Below, in pieces: positions 8,281 through 16,848 of a stretch of 41,888 nucleotides of DNA. Every line of letters begins with the position of its first letter. The first letter of the stretch is position 1. The notes beneath the pieces are model-generated. The model worked only from the letters and a program-made list of their open reading frames with translations. It did no database searches and was not told where the DNA came from. The DNA comes from Synergistaceae bacterium (GTDB lineage Bacteria; Synergistota; Synergistia; Synergistales; Synergistaceae), in NCBI GenBank assembly GCA_031289775.1, contig JAITOY010000014.1, forward strand, positions 1 to 41,888. The letters run 5' to 3'. Made by a program: the position numbers and the translations under genes.

Positions 8281-9103
8281 TATTGAACGAATTTCGGTTC
8301 TCAACATCCATTACGATAACTACTCGCTGGACTATTTCCTGGATTGCCAGGCAAAACTAGGGATCAAGAACGTCGAACTGCTTGGAGCGCATCAGGGGCT
8401 CTGGATGGATCACGCAGGTTGCCAGGACGCCGCTCCAATCCGAGGAAAACTGGAACAAAGGGGGCTCAATTGCCCGGTTTTCACGCCTGAAAATTGCTGC
8501 TACGGCTATCAATTCGCGGTAAAGGAGCCTGAGCTTGTCGAGAGGTGTTTTCGATTTTTCTCCAACGGGATAAAATTCGGAGCCGAGCTTGGCGCCAAGA
8601 TACTGGGGGCGAATTCCGGCTGGGGCTACTGGAACGAACCAGAGGAAGATGGTTTCAAACGCTCAGTGGAAATGCTTCAGCGCCTATCCGAGGTTGCCAG
8701 GGAGTATGACATGCTCATCTCGTGCGAATCACTGCGCCCTCAAGAATCATTGATCGGATACCGGCTGAACCAGATCAGGCATCTTTTCGACGAAGTGAAT
8801 CACCCCAACTTCAAGGTCATGATCGATATATGCGCGATGGCCGTATCGAATGAAACCATCCAGGACTGGTTTGACGCATTCGGCGCCACAAATATTATCC
8901 ATAGCCATTTCCAGGACGGCAGCCCTTACGGGCATCTGGTCTGGGGCGATGGGGGCCATAACCTGCGCAGCATGATCGAGGATATGCTGAAAAATGGGTA
9001 TGAGGGTCTCTTCAGCCAGGAACTGACCGACCGCAAATATTTTGCCGATCCGTTTTATCACGACCGGAGGAATATGCGCAACCTGCGCATGTACACGGAG
9101 TAG
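8267..9103 (+). CDS. TIM-barrel sugar isomerase/epimerase-like protein with full metal site
   Basis: This 278-residue paralogue of the preceding protein is in the xylose-isomerase-like TIM-barrel superfamily. Candidate ligands are all present: Glu154 (Cys-Glu-Ser-Leu-Arg-Pro), Asp187 (Met-Ile-Asp-Ile-Cys), His212/His214 (Ile-Ile-His-Ser-His) and Glu252 (Ser-Gln-Glu-Leu-Thr). It is likely the catalytic member of the pair, acting on a sugar, polyol or related ketose/acid. The exact substrate cannot be told. The ATG lies inside the end of the upstream gene, so stoichiometric production and a heteromeric complex are plausible. Transport genes upstream suggest it handles an imported compound. Confidence 0.85.
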   Translation: MKLIDIERISVLNIHYDNYSLDYFLDCQAKLGIKNVELLGAHQGLWMDHAGCQDAAPIRGKLEQRGLNCPVFTPENCCYGYQFAVKEPELVERCFRFFSNGIKFGAELGAKILGANSGWGYWNEPEEDGFKRSVEMLQRLSEVAREYDMLISCESLRPQESLIGYRLNQIRHLFDEVNHPNFKVMIDICAMAVSNETIQDWFDAFGATNIIHSHFQDGSPYGHLVWGDGGHNLRSMIEDMLKNGYEGLFSQELTDRKYFADPFYHDRRNMRNLRMYTE

Positions 9104-9254
9104 AGCGGATGCCGGGACGCCGACGTCTTTGCGCTATGAATCCATCCTCAATTTCCCTCAAAAAATTCCCGTTAATGTTATACTCATTCCACAATTGGGG
9201 TCTCGGCGAATACATACGGGACGTCTTTAATGGCATTATGATGGAGAGTAGGCA

Positions 9255-11630
9255 ATGAGGGACGCTATCTGGAAGAAGATTTTATTTTTCGCGGTCATCC
9301 CATTTCTTTTTATCTTCGTCCTGTTGTCGCTGATAATAGTCCAAGCGGTGTATCGGGATAAAATAATTCAGGCTGGGTCGGACGTGCGCGCGCTTGCTAT
9401 GTACAACGAGGCAAATTTGCGCGATCACCTCGACAGCGCGAGGGTATCGCTTTTGACGATCGTCTCGGAGCTCGAAAAAATCGCCCCGGATTACCCTGAC
9501 GCGCGGGAGCGAGCCGAAAATACCCTTGTTTCGATGATGAAAAATAATTATGTTTTCAACAGTTGGTTCGCCTATGAGCCTATGGCGTTCGACGGGCGAG
9601 ATCCTGAATTCACGAGCGACTACCCCGGCGCGCCGAGCGGCAGATTTTTACGTTCGTTCACGAGGAACGGCGAGACGTACGCAGCCACGCCGGACATGAA
9701 CGAGCATACGATCGACAACCCTGACGAGTGCCCCTGGTACGCTATCCCGGCCGATACAGGCCAGCCCTTCATCGATGTGGACATAAGCGCCCTGTACGAC
9801 TCCGGCCTCGGGGCGGGCGGCGAAAACGCCATCAGCCTCTCGATGCCGGTCAAAAGGGGCGGGAAAGTAATAGGGGTTGCCGGCGCCGATATCCTGTTCA
9901 ACCAGACGCTGCTGGGGACGGAGTCGCCGCCTGGCGCAGTATCCGCTCTATTTACCAATAAATACCAGTTGATATCGGCGCCGAAGAGCGAGGACATCGG
10001 AAAGTTCATAGACGACCTTGGTTTCTCGCAGATCGAAGAGATCAAAAGCGCCTTCGACGAAGCGAGGGAGATGTTTTTATTCGGGGAACAATCCCACTTC
10101 CTGGACGCACAGGCTTACGCGTACATCAAACCGCTGCGCCTCGACGGCTTCGACCAGTTCCTGTATCTGTACGAGGCCATCCCGGAGGGAATGGTAAACG
10201 AGGCCATGTCCCCGGTTCTCGTGCCGGTTGCTGTCTCCCTGATCATCGCCTTGCTGCTCTTCTCATCCCTTCTCGCTTACATATCCCAGGCGATAACGAA
10301 ACCCATGCACAGCCTGGCTGCCGCGGCACAGGCCATATCGCACGGGGATATGGCCATGGAGATCGCGGCATCGGACGCGCGCGACGAGATAGGGATGGTT
10401 TCGCGCGCCATCCACATGATGGTCGAGCAGTTCAGAGTGCACATAACTCTTCTCGAGCGCTCCGGCGATCTGCTTGATCTTTACATGAAACTGAACGAGG
10501 CCGTGTACCGGAACGACGACATCAAGGACTCGTTCGACGCAATGGCGCAGGACATCTGTCTGTTTTTCGGCGTAAGCTCGGTCTCGCTCGTTTTTATCAC
10601 GGACGATCTCCCCATACTTAAGTCACGCTTCGACGCGGGATGCGGGTTTAGCGTCGCCGGCAAAACCTACGCTCACCACGAGGCCGTTTCAGGGCTGCTA
10701 GCCGGCAACAAGTACGTTTTTCTGAACTCGCGAGGGATGCTCGAGCGTAAGGTCTCCTTCGCGGACATGGATACGACCTCCGTCTGCGTTCTGCCAATCA
10801 TGATATCGGGCGAGCTTCGCGGATATTTCATATTGGAGGGCAAGGATGCCGGGGTCTTCGTCAGCGACGACGCGCACCTGGTTTTCATATCGGAGACGCT
10901 TTCGTACATCATGTCGCAGAAGGAAATGGCACGGGACGTCGCGTTGCCTATTGCGCCTGAATCACTCAATATCTCAGCCTCGATCCTCACAGGCTTTGGC
11001 AGCACAAAAAGAGATAACGCCACGCCTCTCATGGAAGCGCTCCGCAAAATCGAAGAGCTCGACGTGGACAGGGGAGTTATGCTATCCGGCGATTCACAGG
11101 AAAATTATCTGAAGCTGCTGAGGGTATTCCTCGGGAGCTCCAAAACCGGCGTCGACAAATCGAAAGGGCTCCTTGCCGAAGGAGATCTTCGAAACTTCGC
11201 GATTGAGATCCACGGAATGAAAGGAGCGCTGTACAGCGTCGGCGCCGACACGTTGGGCGACGTCGCTTTCAGTCTCGAGAAAGCGGCAAAAGCCGGCAGC
11301 TCTGATCTGTGCGAACAGGGATACCCTAGCTTTGTCTCGTCGCTCTCCGCCTTTATGGAGACACTTCGCTCCGCTTTAGAGGAGGACGACGAACCAACGT
11401 CGCCCGGAAGCGTCGAGGAACTTGCGCTCGCCCTTCCGAGGGCGATTGAAGCATGCAGGAAGTACAACATGTTTCTCGCAATCGATATAATGACCCCGTT
11501 CTCCAGATTTGAATATGAACCCGCGATAAACGAGCGCCTGCGTAAAATTGATGAACTGCTGAACAGCATGGAATATGATGAAGCAATGGACAGCATGTCT
11601 CTGCTGGGCCAAATCCTGAGGAAGGATTGA
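9255..11630 (+). CDS. Membrane sensor: Cache - HAMP - GAF-like - Hpt, no kinase domain
   Basis: This 791-residue protein has a first membrane helix (about residues 9-33), a large extracytoplasmic dCache-like sensor region (about 34-320), a second helix (about 326-348) and a HAMP linker (about 349-400). A GAF-like domain (about 405-560) and a histidine phosphotransfer domain (about 600-690) follow. The phospho-acceptor is His653 in Ile-His-Gly-Met-Lys-Gly, preceded by the Hpt-typical Tyr-Leu-Lys-Leu-Leu-Arg helix. No HisKA or HATPase motif is present, so it cannot autophosphorylate and must exchange phosphate with a partner kinase/receiver. The hybrid kinase two genes downstream is the obvious candidate. 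About 95 residues after the Hpt are helical and unassigned. The next gene starts 6 bp after the stop. Confidence 0.85.
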   Translation: MRDAIWKKILFFAVIPFLFIFVLLSLIIVQAVYRDKIIQAGSDVRALAMYNEANLRDHLDSARVSLLTIVSELEKIAPDYPDARERAENTLVSMMKNNYVFNSWFAYEPMAFDGRDPEFTSDYPGAPSGRFLRSFTRNGETYAATPDMNEHTIDNPDECPWYAIPADTGQPFIDVDISALYDSGLGAGGENAISLSMPVKRGGKVIGVAGADILFNQTLLGTESPPGAVSALFTNKYQLISAPKSEDIGKFIDDLGFSQIEEIKSAFDEAREMFLFGEQSHFLDAQAYAYIKPLRLDGFDQFLYLYEAIPEGMVNEAMSPVLVPVAVSLIIALLLFSSLLAYISQAITKPMHSLAAAAQAISHGDMAMEIAASDARDEIGMVSRAIHMMVEQFRVHITLLERSGDLLDLYMKLNEAVYRNDDIKDSFDAMAQDICLFFGVSSVSLVFITDDLPILKSRFDAGCGFSVAGKTYAHHEAVSGLLAGNKYVFLNSRGMLERKVSFADMDTTSVCVLPIMISGELRGYFILEGKDAGVFVSDDAHLVFISETLSYIMSQKEMARDVALPIAPESLNISASILTGFGSTKRDNATPLMEALRKIEELDVDRGVMLSGDSQENYLKLLRVFLGSSKTGVDKSKGLLAEGDLRNFAIEIHGMKGALYSVGADTLGDVAFSLEKAAKAGSSDLCEQGYPSFVSSLSAFMETLRSALEEDDEPTSPGSVEELALALPRAIEACRKYNMFLAIDIMTPFSRFEYEPAINERLRKIDELLNSMEYDEAMDSMSLLGQILRKD

Positions 11631-11636
11631 ATCAAT

Positions 11637-12566
11637 ATGAGGCATCTTTTTATCGTAAACCCGGTCGCGGACGGTCTGAAAGGACACTTGAAAGACGCGA
11701 TCGGAAAAATCCGGGCGTTTTTGGACAACCATTCCCAGCTTAGCGGAGACATCCACATTACGAGGTGGAAGAGGGACGCGGTGGGGTTCGTCAGGAGGTA
11801 CGTGCAGGAGACAGGCGAATTCGTGCGCGTGTACGCGGTCGGAGGGACTAGCACGCTGTTCGAGGTCGTAAACGGCGCGATCGGACTTCCTAACGTGCAG
11901 ATCGCCAACTATCCGCTCGGGCGCTGCAACTCGTTCGTTCGCTGCTTTGGGGATGACAAGCTGTACCTGTTCCAGTCTCTGAGGAATCTCGCGTTCTCAG
12001 AGACAATAGCGGTCGACGTCATCCGGTGCGGGTTCAATTACAGTATCGCCTTCGGCGCCCTTGGCGTCGAGTCGACGTCGGGCCGCACCGGCGAGGCACT
12101 CATGGACTGGGTGGGATATAACGCCGACGTCTGCTATCGCCTCGCAGCCGTTTATTATTTACTCAGATCCGACTCGGGGGAAAATTACAGGATAAACCTC
12201 GACGGGGTGAAGCTCGACGGCAACTACGTGAGCATTCTGGCCGCAAACCAACCCTGTTATGGAATCAACCTGAAGCCTGGAGTTGGCGCCGTCCCGAACG
12301 ACGGTCTCCTCGACCTTTATCTCGTGAAAAAAACGTCCCGGTTTAAACAACTGCGTCTGATGCACGACTACATAAACGGGCAGCATGGCAAATGGTTCGA
12401 CTATATTTCGCACCACACCGGCAGACGCGTGTCAGTCTCCTCCGAAAACGTGATGTGCATCTGCGCTGATGGCGAAAGATTTTACAACACGTCTATAGAT
12501 TTTGAGATTATCCCCTACGCCGTAGACTTCGTATGTCCAAAGGGCGTCCGCGCCTTGCGCGCATGA
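11637..12566 (+). CDS. Diacylglycerol-kinase-like (DAGK_cat family) protein with altered catalytic loop
   Basis: This 309-residue protein has the fold signature of bacterial lipid/diacylglycerol kinases (YegS/DgkB/BmrU family). It has the N-terminal Phe-Ile-Val-Asn-Pro-Val-Ala, a nucleotide loop followed by Glu-Val-Val-Asn-Gly, then Pro-Leu-Gly-x-x-Asn-Ser-Phe, and a C-terminal Asp-Gly-Glu before the last strands. The loop that is Gly-Gly-Asp-Gly-Thr in active enzymes reads Gly69-Gly70-Thr71-Ser72-Thr73. The following Gly-Thr-Gly-Asn reads Gly-Arg-Cys-Asn. Loss of the conserved Asp suggests weak, changed or absent kinase activity. It is wedged between an Hpt sensor and a hybrid kinase with gaps of 6 and 12 bp, so a role in that signalling pathway is likely but unproven. 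Confidence 0.82.
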   Translation: MRHLFIVNPVADGLKGHLKDAIGKIRAFLDNHSQLSGDIHITRWKRDAVGFVRRYVQETGEFVRVYAVGGTSTLFEVVNGAIGLPNVQIANYPLGRCNSFVRCFGDDKLYLFQSLRNLAFSETIAVDVIRCGFNYSIAFGALGVESTSGRTGEALMDWVGYNADVCYRLAAVYYLLRSDSGENYRINLDGVKLDGNYVSILAANQPCYGINLKPGVGAVPNDGLLDLYLVKKTSRFKQLRLMHDYINGQHGKWFDYISHHTGRRVSVSSENVMCICADGERFYNTSIDFEIIPYAVDFVCPKGVRALRA

Positions 12567-12578
12567 TGGGACGATATC

Positions 12579-14945
12579 TTGCAAAGCTTCACTGACAGGG
12601 CCGAACGGTATTTAAATAAGCGCCACGCCGAGGTTGTCGCCGCAGCTTTCATACTGGTTCATACGATCATAACATCGTTCGGGGCCGCGTGGAAGCTGCC
12701 GATTGGTCTGTTGCTGGCCGCGGCTTCCATCTTCGCGAACCGATGGATCGACAGACAGGGGACGGCCGCCTGGGTCATCCCGTCCGCGCTCGCGTTGGTA
12801 GGGACGCTTACGGCCGCTTTTGGCGGCAGCAACAGAATGTACTTCGCATACCTAATAGGCTGCGGCGTCATCAGCCTCACTTACCTCGACAGGCGCTCTT
12901 TCTTCGTGTACATTGGCATTTCGAACGCGCTCGCTGGCGGGTTGATCTTAGCGGCCGGCGCAAGCGGCGCCAGGCTCGCGAACATGTGGACAGCAACGCA
13001 GTTTTTCGGCTACGACACAATTTGCATGATGCTGCTCTGGAGCTGTTCGTTCTTTCAGGGCAAAGCCGAGACGATAGAGAAATCCGGCCACACGTTCGAG
13101 ACCATCATGAAAACGACGCCGAGCTACATGGCAATCATAAACGACAAGGCGGAAGTCGAGTATATCAGCTCGTCCCTCGCCGAATGGCTCGGCATCTCGC
13201 ACATGAAGTACGCGAAATACTCCGCCCTGCTCGACCTGCTACCTACCGGCGACATGAAGATGATGTTCCAGGAGATAATCGAGCAGGGCGGGTACGTCGA
13301 GAGAAATTTCGAGGCCGTGGTCGACAACTCCATACATTGGTTCGTGCTGCGCTCGTCGCTGCTCGAAGAGTACGGGATTTCACGCTTTTTCGAGTGGGTG
13401 GACATAACCCCGATCATGGAGGCGAAAAACGAGGCCGAGTCGGCAACCAGGGCAAAAAGCGATTTTCTGGCGAACGTCAGCCATGAGATAAGAACCCCTA
13501 TGAACGCCATCATAGGCATGACTGAGTTGACGCTCTCGGACAACATCTCCTCCGAGCAGGCGGAGCGCGCCATGGCCATCAAGACCGCCGCAATATCCCT
13601 TCTGAACATAGTCAACGACATCCTTGACTTCTCGAAGATCGAAGCGAGGAAGATGGAGATCGTATCGAAACCCTTCGATTTTTCATCCTTCCTGAACGAC
13701 CTCGTGAATATTGTAAACATCAAGGCGAACGGAGAGGGCATAGCCCTTACAACGCGCATCGCGCGCGACATGCCGGCTGTCGTCTGTCTCGACGATCTCA
13801 GACTTCGCCAGTGCCTCGTCAACCTCCTGAACAACGCCGTCAAATTCACGAACAAGGGCTGCATCTCCCTCGATGCATGGTCCGAGACATTGCGGGACGG
13901 ACGCTTGAAGCTCAGCTTCTCCGTGAAAGACACAGGCGTCGGCATCAAAAGAGAGGAGATAAGCAAGCTCTTCAACGAGTTCCAGCAGTTGGACACTCAC
14001 AAAAACAGAAATATCTCTGGCACCGGGCTCGGTCTCGCGATAACCAGACGCCTCGTCGAACTTATGGAGGGCGAGATCAGCGTCGAGAGCGTCTACAACG
14101 TGGGCTCGACGTTTTCGTTTTTTGTGATATGCGACCGTTTCGACGCCGAAGACCTCGCGAACATCCAGATCAAGGGCATTCGGGTTCTCTGCTACGAGCC
14201 GAATCACTATCACGCCGACGCGCTGGAATATGCCCTCAAGAACTTCGGCGTGGAGCACGTAGTCATGAAGGATCTTGACATGACCATTGAGAGACTCGGC
14301 AAGGGCGGCTACACTCACGTCCTGTTCGACGCCTCTGGGAAGGAACGCGTGAGCGCGTACAGCTTCATGACCGAAACTCGCTTCATCATGCTGAAAAACG
14401 TGCTGGATCAGAAGGATCCGGATTTCATGGACATCCTGACGAGGCCCTTGCTCCCGACCACATTGGCGAACCTGCTGAACGGGCGCGACAAGAAGGAGAC
14501 AAAAGAGGCAGCGAGCGTCGCTGTGGAGGATCTTCAGACAAAAGATTCCTTCGTTCTGGTCGTGGACGACAATCCCGTTAACCTTTCCGTCGCAGAGGGT
14601 CTCCTGCGCAGGTGCGGCGTGAATGTCGAGACCGCGTCGGGCGGCCAAGAGGCGATAGAAAAAGCATCCGCTGCGGAATACGACATAATATTCATGGATC
14701 ACATGATGCCTGACGTCGATGGTTTGGACGCGACAAAAGCGATAAGGGCGCTCGGGGCGCGACATCTGGACTCGGTGATAGTGGCTCTGACCGCGAACGT
14801 CGTCTCAGATGCCCGCGAGCAGTTTTTCCTTGCCGGGATGAACGGCTTTCTGGCGAAACCGATCATCGTCTCCGATCTCCACGACATTCTCCTGAAATTT
14901 CTCCCGCATGAAAAGATCGTAAAAAACGCAGGAGCGCGGAAATGA
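12579..14945 (+). CDS. Hybrid sensor histidine kinase with degenerate and canonical receiver domains
   Basis: This 788-residue protein starts with TTG. It has a multi-helix membrane region (about residues 18-150) and a PAS-like domain (about 165-280). The HisKA domain has His302 in Ser-His-Glu-Ile-Arg-Thr-Pro, and an HATPase domain follows (about 400-510, with Asn and Gly-Thr-Gly-Leu-Gly-Leu boxes). A receiver-like segment (about 520-645) lacks the paired acidic residues and has Arg where Lys is expected. A canonical receiver (about 655-780) has Asp707 as phospho-acceptor and Lys in Ala-Lys-Pro. With the upstream Hpt protein this completes a His-Asp-His relay. No DNA-binding output regulator is encoded alongside. 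Confidence 0.92.
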   Translation: MQSFTDRAERYLNKRHAEVVAAAFILVHTIITSFGAAWKLPIGLLLAAASIFANRWIDRQGTAAWVIPSALALVGTLTAAFGGSNRMYFAYLIGCGVISLTYLDRRSFFVYIGISNALAGGLILAAGASGARLANMWTATQFFGYDTICMMLLWSCSFFQGKAETIEKSGHTFETIMKTTPSYMAIINDKAEVEYISSSLAEWLGISHMKYAKYSALLDLLPTGDMKMMFQEIIEQGGYVERNFEAVVDNSIHWFVLRSSLLEEYGISRFFEWVDITPIMEAKNEAESATRAKSDFLANVSHEIRTPMNAIIGMTELTLSDNISSEQAERAMAIKTAAISLLNIVNDILDFSKIEARKMEIVSKPFDFSSFLNDLVNIVNIKANGEGIALTTRIARDMPAVVCLDDLRLRQCLVNLLNNAVKFTNKGCISLDAWSETLRDGRLKLSFSVKDTGVGIKREEISKLFNEFQQLDTHKNRNISGTGLGLAITRRLVELMEGEISVESVYNVGSTFSFFVICDRFDAEDLANIQIKGIRVLCYEPNHYHADALEYALKNFGVEHVVMKDLDMTIERLGKGGYTHVLFDASGKERVSAYSFMTETRFIMLKNVLDQKDPDFMDILTRPLLPTTLANLLNGRDKKETKEAASVAVEDLQTKDSFVLVVDDNPVNLSVAEGLLRRCGVNVETASGGQEAIEKASAAEYDIIFMDHMMPDVDGLDATKAIRALGARHLDSVIVALTANVVSDAREQFFLAGMNGFLAKPIIVSDLHDILLKFLPHEKIVKNAGARK

Positions 14946-15055
14946 AAAACCTCTCTTCCTGAGACATGCCCTTCTCCCGGTATTTTCCTTTCAAAGCCTC
15001 GCGCCCGGTGATTCCAGACGCGATGTTCTCCAGCAGAAATGAATCAACCCGGAAG

Positions 15056-15069
15056 TTATACTGTATAAT
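15056..15069 (+). promoter_or_regulatory. Palindrome overlapping a possible -10 box
   Basis: A perfect 13-base palindrome with a single central base (15056-15068) overlaps TATAAT (15064-15069). It lies about 55 bp before the TTG-started binding-protein gene, in the only gap of that size in the signalling block. No convincing -35 element is seen. It could be a promoter with an overlapping operator. Confidence 0.3.
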
Positions 15070-15124
15070 AAATTCGGTATTTTGATTCACATGACGTGGG
15101 GCGACAAAGAGAGAGAGTGGAACA

Positions 15125-16708
15125 TTGAACGATAAGCCTGTTATCGTCGCGAGGGAGCTTCTAAAAGTATATGGGGTCTCGCTGCTTGAAGATCCTGAGC
15201 GTTTGGGCCAGCTTTTGGAGGATAAATGCGGCGACTGCAGACACGAAATATTCCTGCTCTCGTTTGCCCTGCGCGATATCATGAGACGGGGCCCGCTACC
15301 GGACGCCTCGGAGTTCGAGGAGAAACGCGAGCTCATAATAGCCGGCTTTTGCGACAACCTTGGTTTTTCACAGCCGTCAGCCCTCTGGGCCGCCGACGCG
15401 ATATCAGCGATTCTGGAGGACGACGCCGAAGAGCAAACAAACGGGAAAATAGAGGCGCGACGCGGCTTTCTGGATGACCTGGACGATGTCGACGACGAGA
15501 TAGCCAAGCGCCCTCGAACGGCGCACCTCAGGAAAAAGGCGTTCAGAAACGGTTTCCTGCTTTTGGGCATAATGGCCCTTTTTGTGGGTCTGTTCGTTCG
15601 GATAACGGACACGCGGATCGTGGCGGACGACGAGCACAGAATTTTGTTCCTTGCCCACCTCTCTGGGGCGGACGCGGCGTTTGGTCATGTACGCCTGAAG
15701 GGGGCGCAGCTCGCTGCCGACCAGGTGAACGCCTCAGGAGGCGTGAAGGGGATGATGCTGCGTATCAATGCACACGACGTCCCGCAGAACCCCAGCGAGG
15801 CTTCGGACGTCGTCGAGGCCATTTTGAGGGAGCGAAGGATCACAGCCATGATCTCAGCCTGCGGCGACCGTGTGAACGAGTCGCTCGCCGATCTTGCCGA
15901 CAGGTACGAGATGCCGCTCATATCGACGGAGTCCGGTCTTCTCGGCGTCACTATGGCCTCCGGAGAGAGGCCGTGGCTGTATTCGTTTCGGACATCGTTC
16001 GACGACTCTTACAGGGGTATGATTTTGGCATATTTCCTCACCCAGGGGCTTGGCCGCAATCGGGCGGCGCTTGTGTTCCGCGCCGAGGACGAGCGCTCTG
16101 TCGAGGTTAGACGCGCCTTTGCCGCGGAGATCGCGCCCAGGGGAGGCGAAATCGCCTACGAGTTCTCCCTTGGCACTCACGGGCTTCGCAATAGAGACGC
16201 CGACGAAATAATCCTCTCTCGCGCCGATGCCGTTGTGTTCGCCTGCGAACCTGATTTAGGCGTGGCGAGGGCCGCGCAGGCCCTTCGCGGCGCCGGTTAC
16301 GACGGCCCGATACTCGGCGCCGGGTATGACGAACTTTTGAGGAGCGAGGCAGGGGGCGCTATTGACAACAGTTGGTGGATATTGCAGGCCTCGCCGGACG
16401 ATCCGCAGCTCATGTCGTTTAGAAGCAGCTATAGGGACAAATACAACGAGCAAATTCTTTGGGGGGACTTCGCCGGCACTGTTCTTGCTTATGACTCCAT
16501 AATGTGGGTGGCCGACGTGCTGTTCCGTTCGCCAGGTTTTCAGGGCGAGGCACTCAGACATTCGCTCCTGTCGACGCGTAATCTGGCGCTGACCCACGCT
16601 ACTCTGACGATCGACCCGAGAACCCACGCCCCTTGGAATAAGGCGGTTGCTTTGATATACTGTAGCGGTGGAGGAGAAAGATTCCAGAAAAGATTTCGTC
16701 CAAAATAG
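15125..16708 (+). CDS. Membrane-anchored type-1 periplasmic binding protein with cytoplasmic N-terminal domain
   Basis: This 527-residue protein starts with TTG behind GAGAGAG. Residues about 1-110 form a predicted cytoplasmic helical domain containing Leu-Leu-Glu-Asp-Pro-Glu-Arg-Leu and Cys-Arg-His-Glu-Ile-Phe-Leu-Leu. Similar stretches occur at the N-terminus of assorted multidomain bacterial proteins, but I cannot name the family. After a basic segment there is one membrane helix (about 144-162). Residues 175-515 resemble the Leu/Ile/Val-type ABC binding proteins (Lys-Gly-Ala-Gln-Leu-Ala-Ala-Asp-x-x-Asn and Gly-Gly-Val-Lys-Gly). There is no cleavable signal peptide or lipobox, and no branched-chain permease genes are nearby. 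A role as a ligand sensor rather than a transporter component fits the neighbouring histidine kinase better. Confidence 0.75.
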   Translation: MNDKPVIVARELLKVYGVSLLEDPERLGQLLEDKCGDCRHEIFLLSFALRDIMRRGPLPDASEFEEKRELIIAGFCDNLGFSQPSALWAADAISAILEDDAEEQTNGKIEARRGFLDDLDDVDDEIAKRPRTAHLRKKAFRNGFLLLGIMALFVGLFVRITDTRIVADDEHRILFLAHLSGADAAFGHVRLKGAQLAADQVNASGGVKGMMLRINAHDVPQNPSEASDVVEAILRERRITAMISACGDRVNESLADLADRYEMPLISTESGLLGVTMASGERPWLYSFRTSFDDSYRGMILAYFLTQGLGRNRAALVFRAEDERSVEVRRAFAAEIAPRGGEIAYEFSLGTHGLRNRDADEIILSRADAVVFACEPDLGVARAAQALRGAGYDGPILGAGYDELLRSEAGGAIDNSWWILQASPDDPQLMSFRSSYRDKYNEQILWGDFAGTVLAYDSIMWVADVLFRSPGFQGEALRHSLLSTRNLALTHATLTIDPRTHAPWNKAVALIYCSGGGERFQKRFRPK

Positions 16709-16848
16709 CATCCATTATTGCAGTATTATTGGTTTTTTTGTGCTGAAATAGTTTTGACAAGGTGGTAAAATTGCACTCGGTTGAATAAGCTCCTGAATTC
16801 GAGGTAAAAGGCAAAAAAAATTTTTACAGGACAGTGGGGGGTTGACGT

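Noticed and set aside
13683-14765. Minus-strand open frame of 360 codons opposite the hybrid kinase
   Set aside because: The plus strand encodes unmistakable HATPase and receiver motifs here. The antisense frame has none.
16750-16790. TTGACA upstream of the DHH gene as a promoter
   Set aside because: No acceptable -10 hexamer occurs at 16-18 bp. The nearest A/T hexamers are at 6 or 21 bp.
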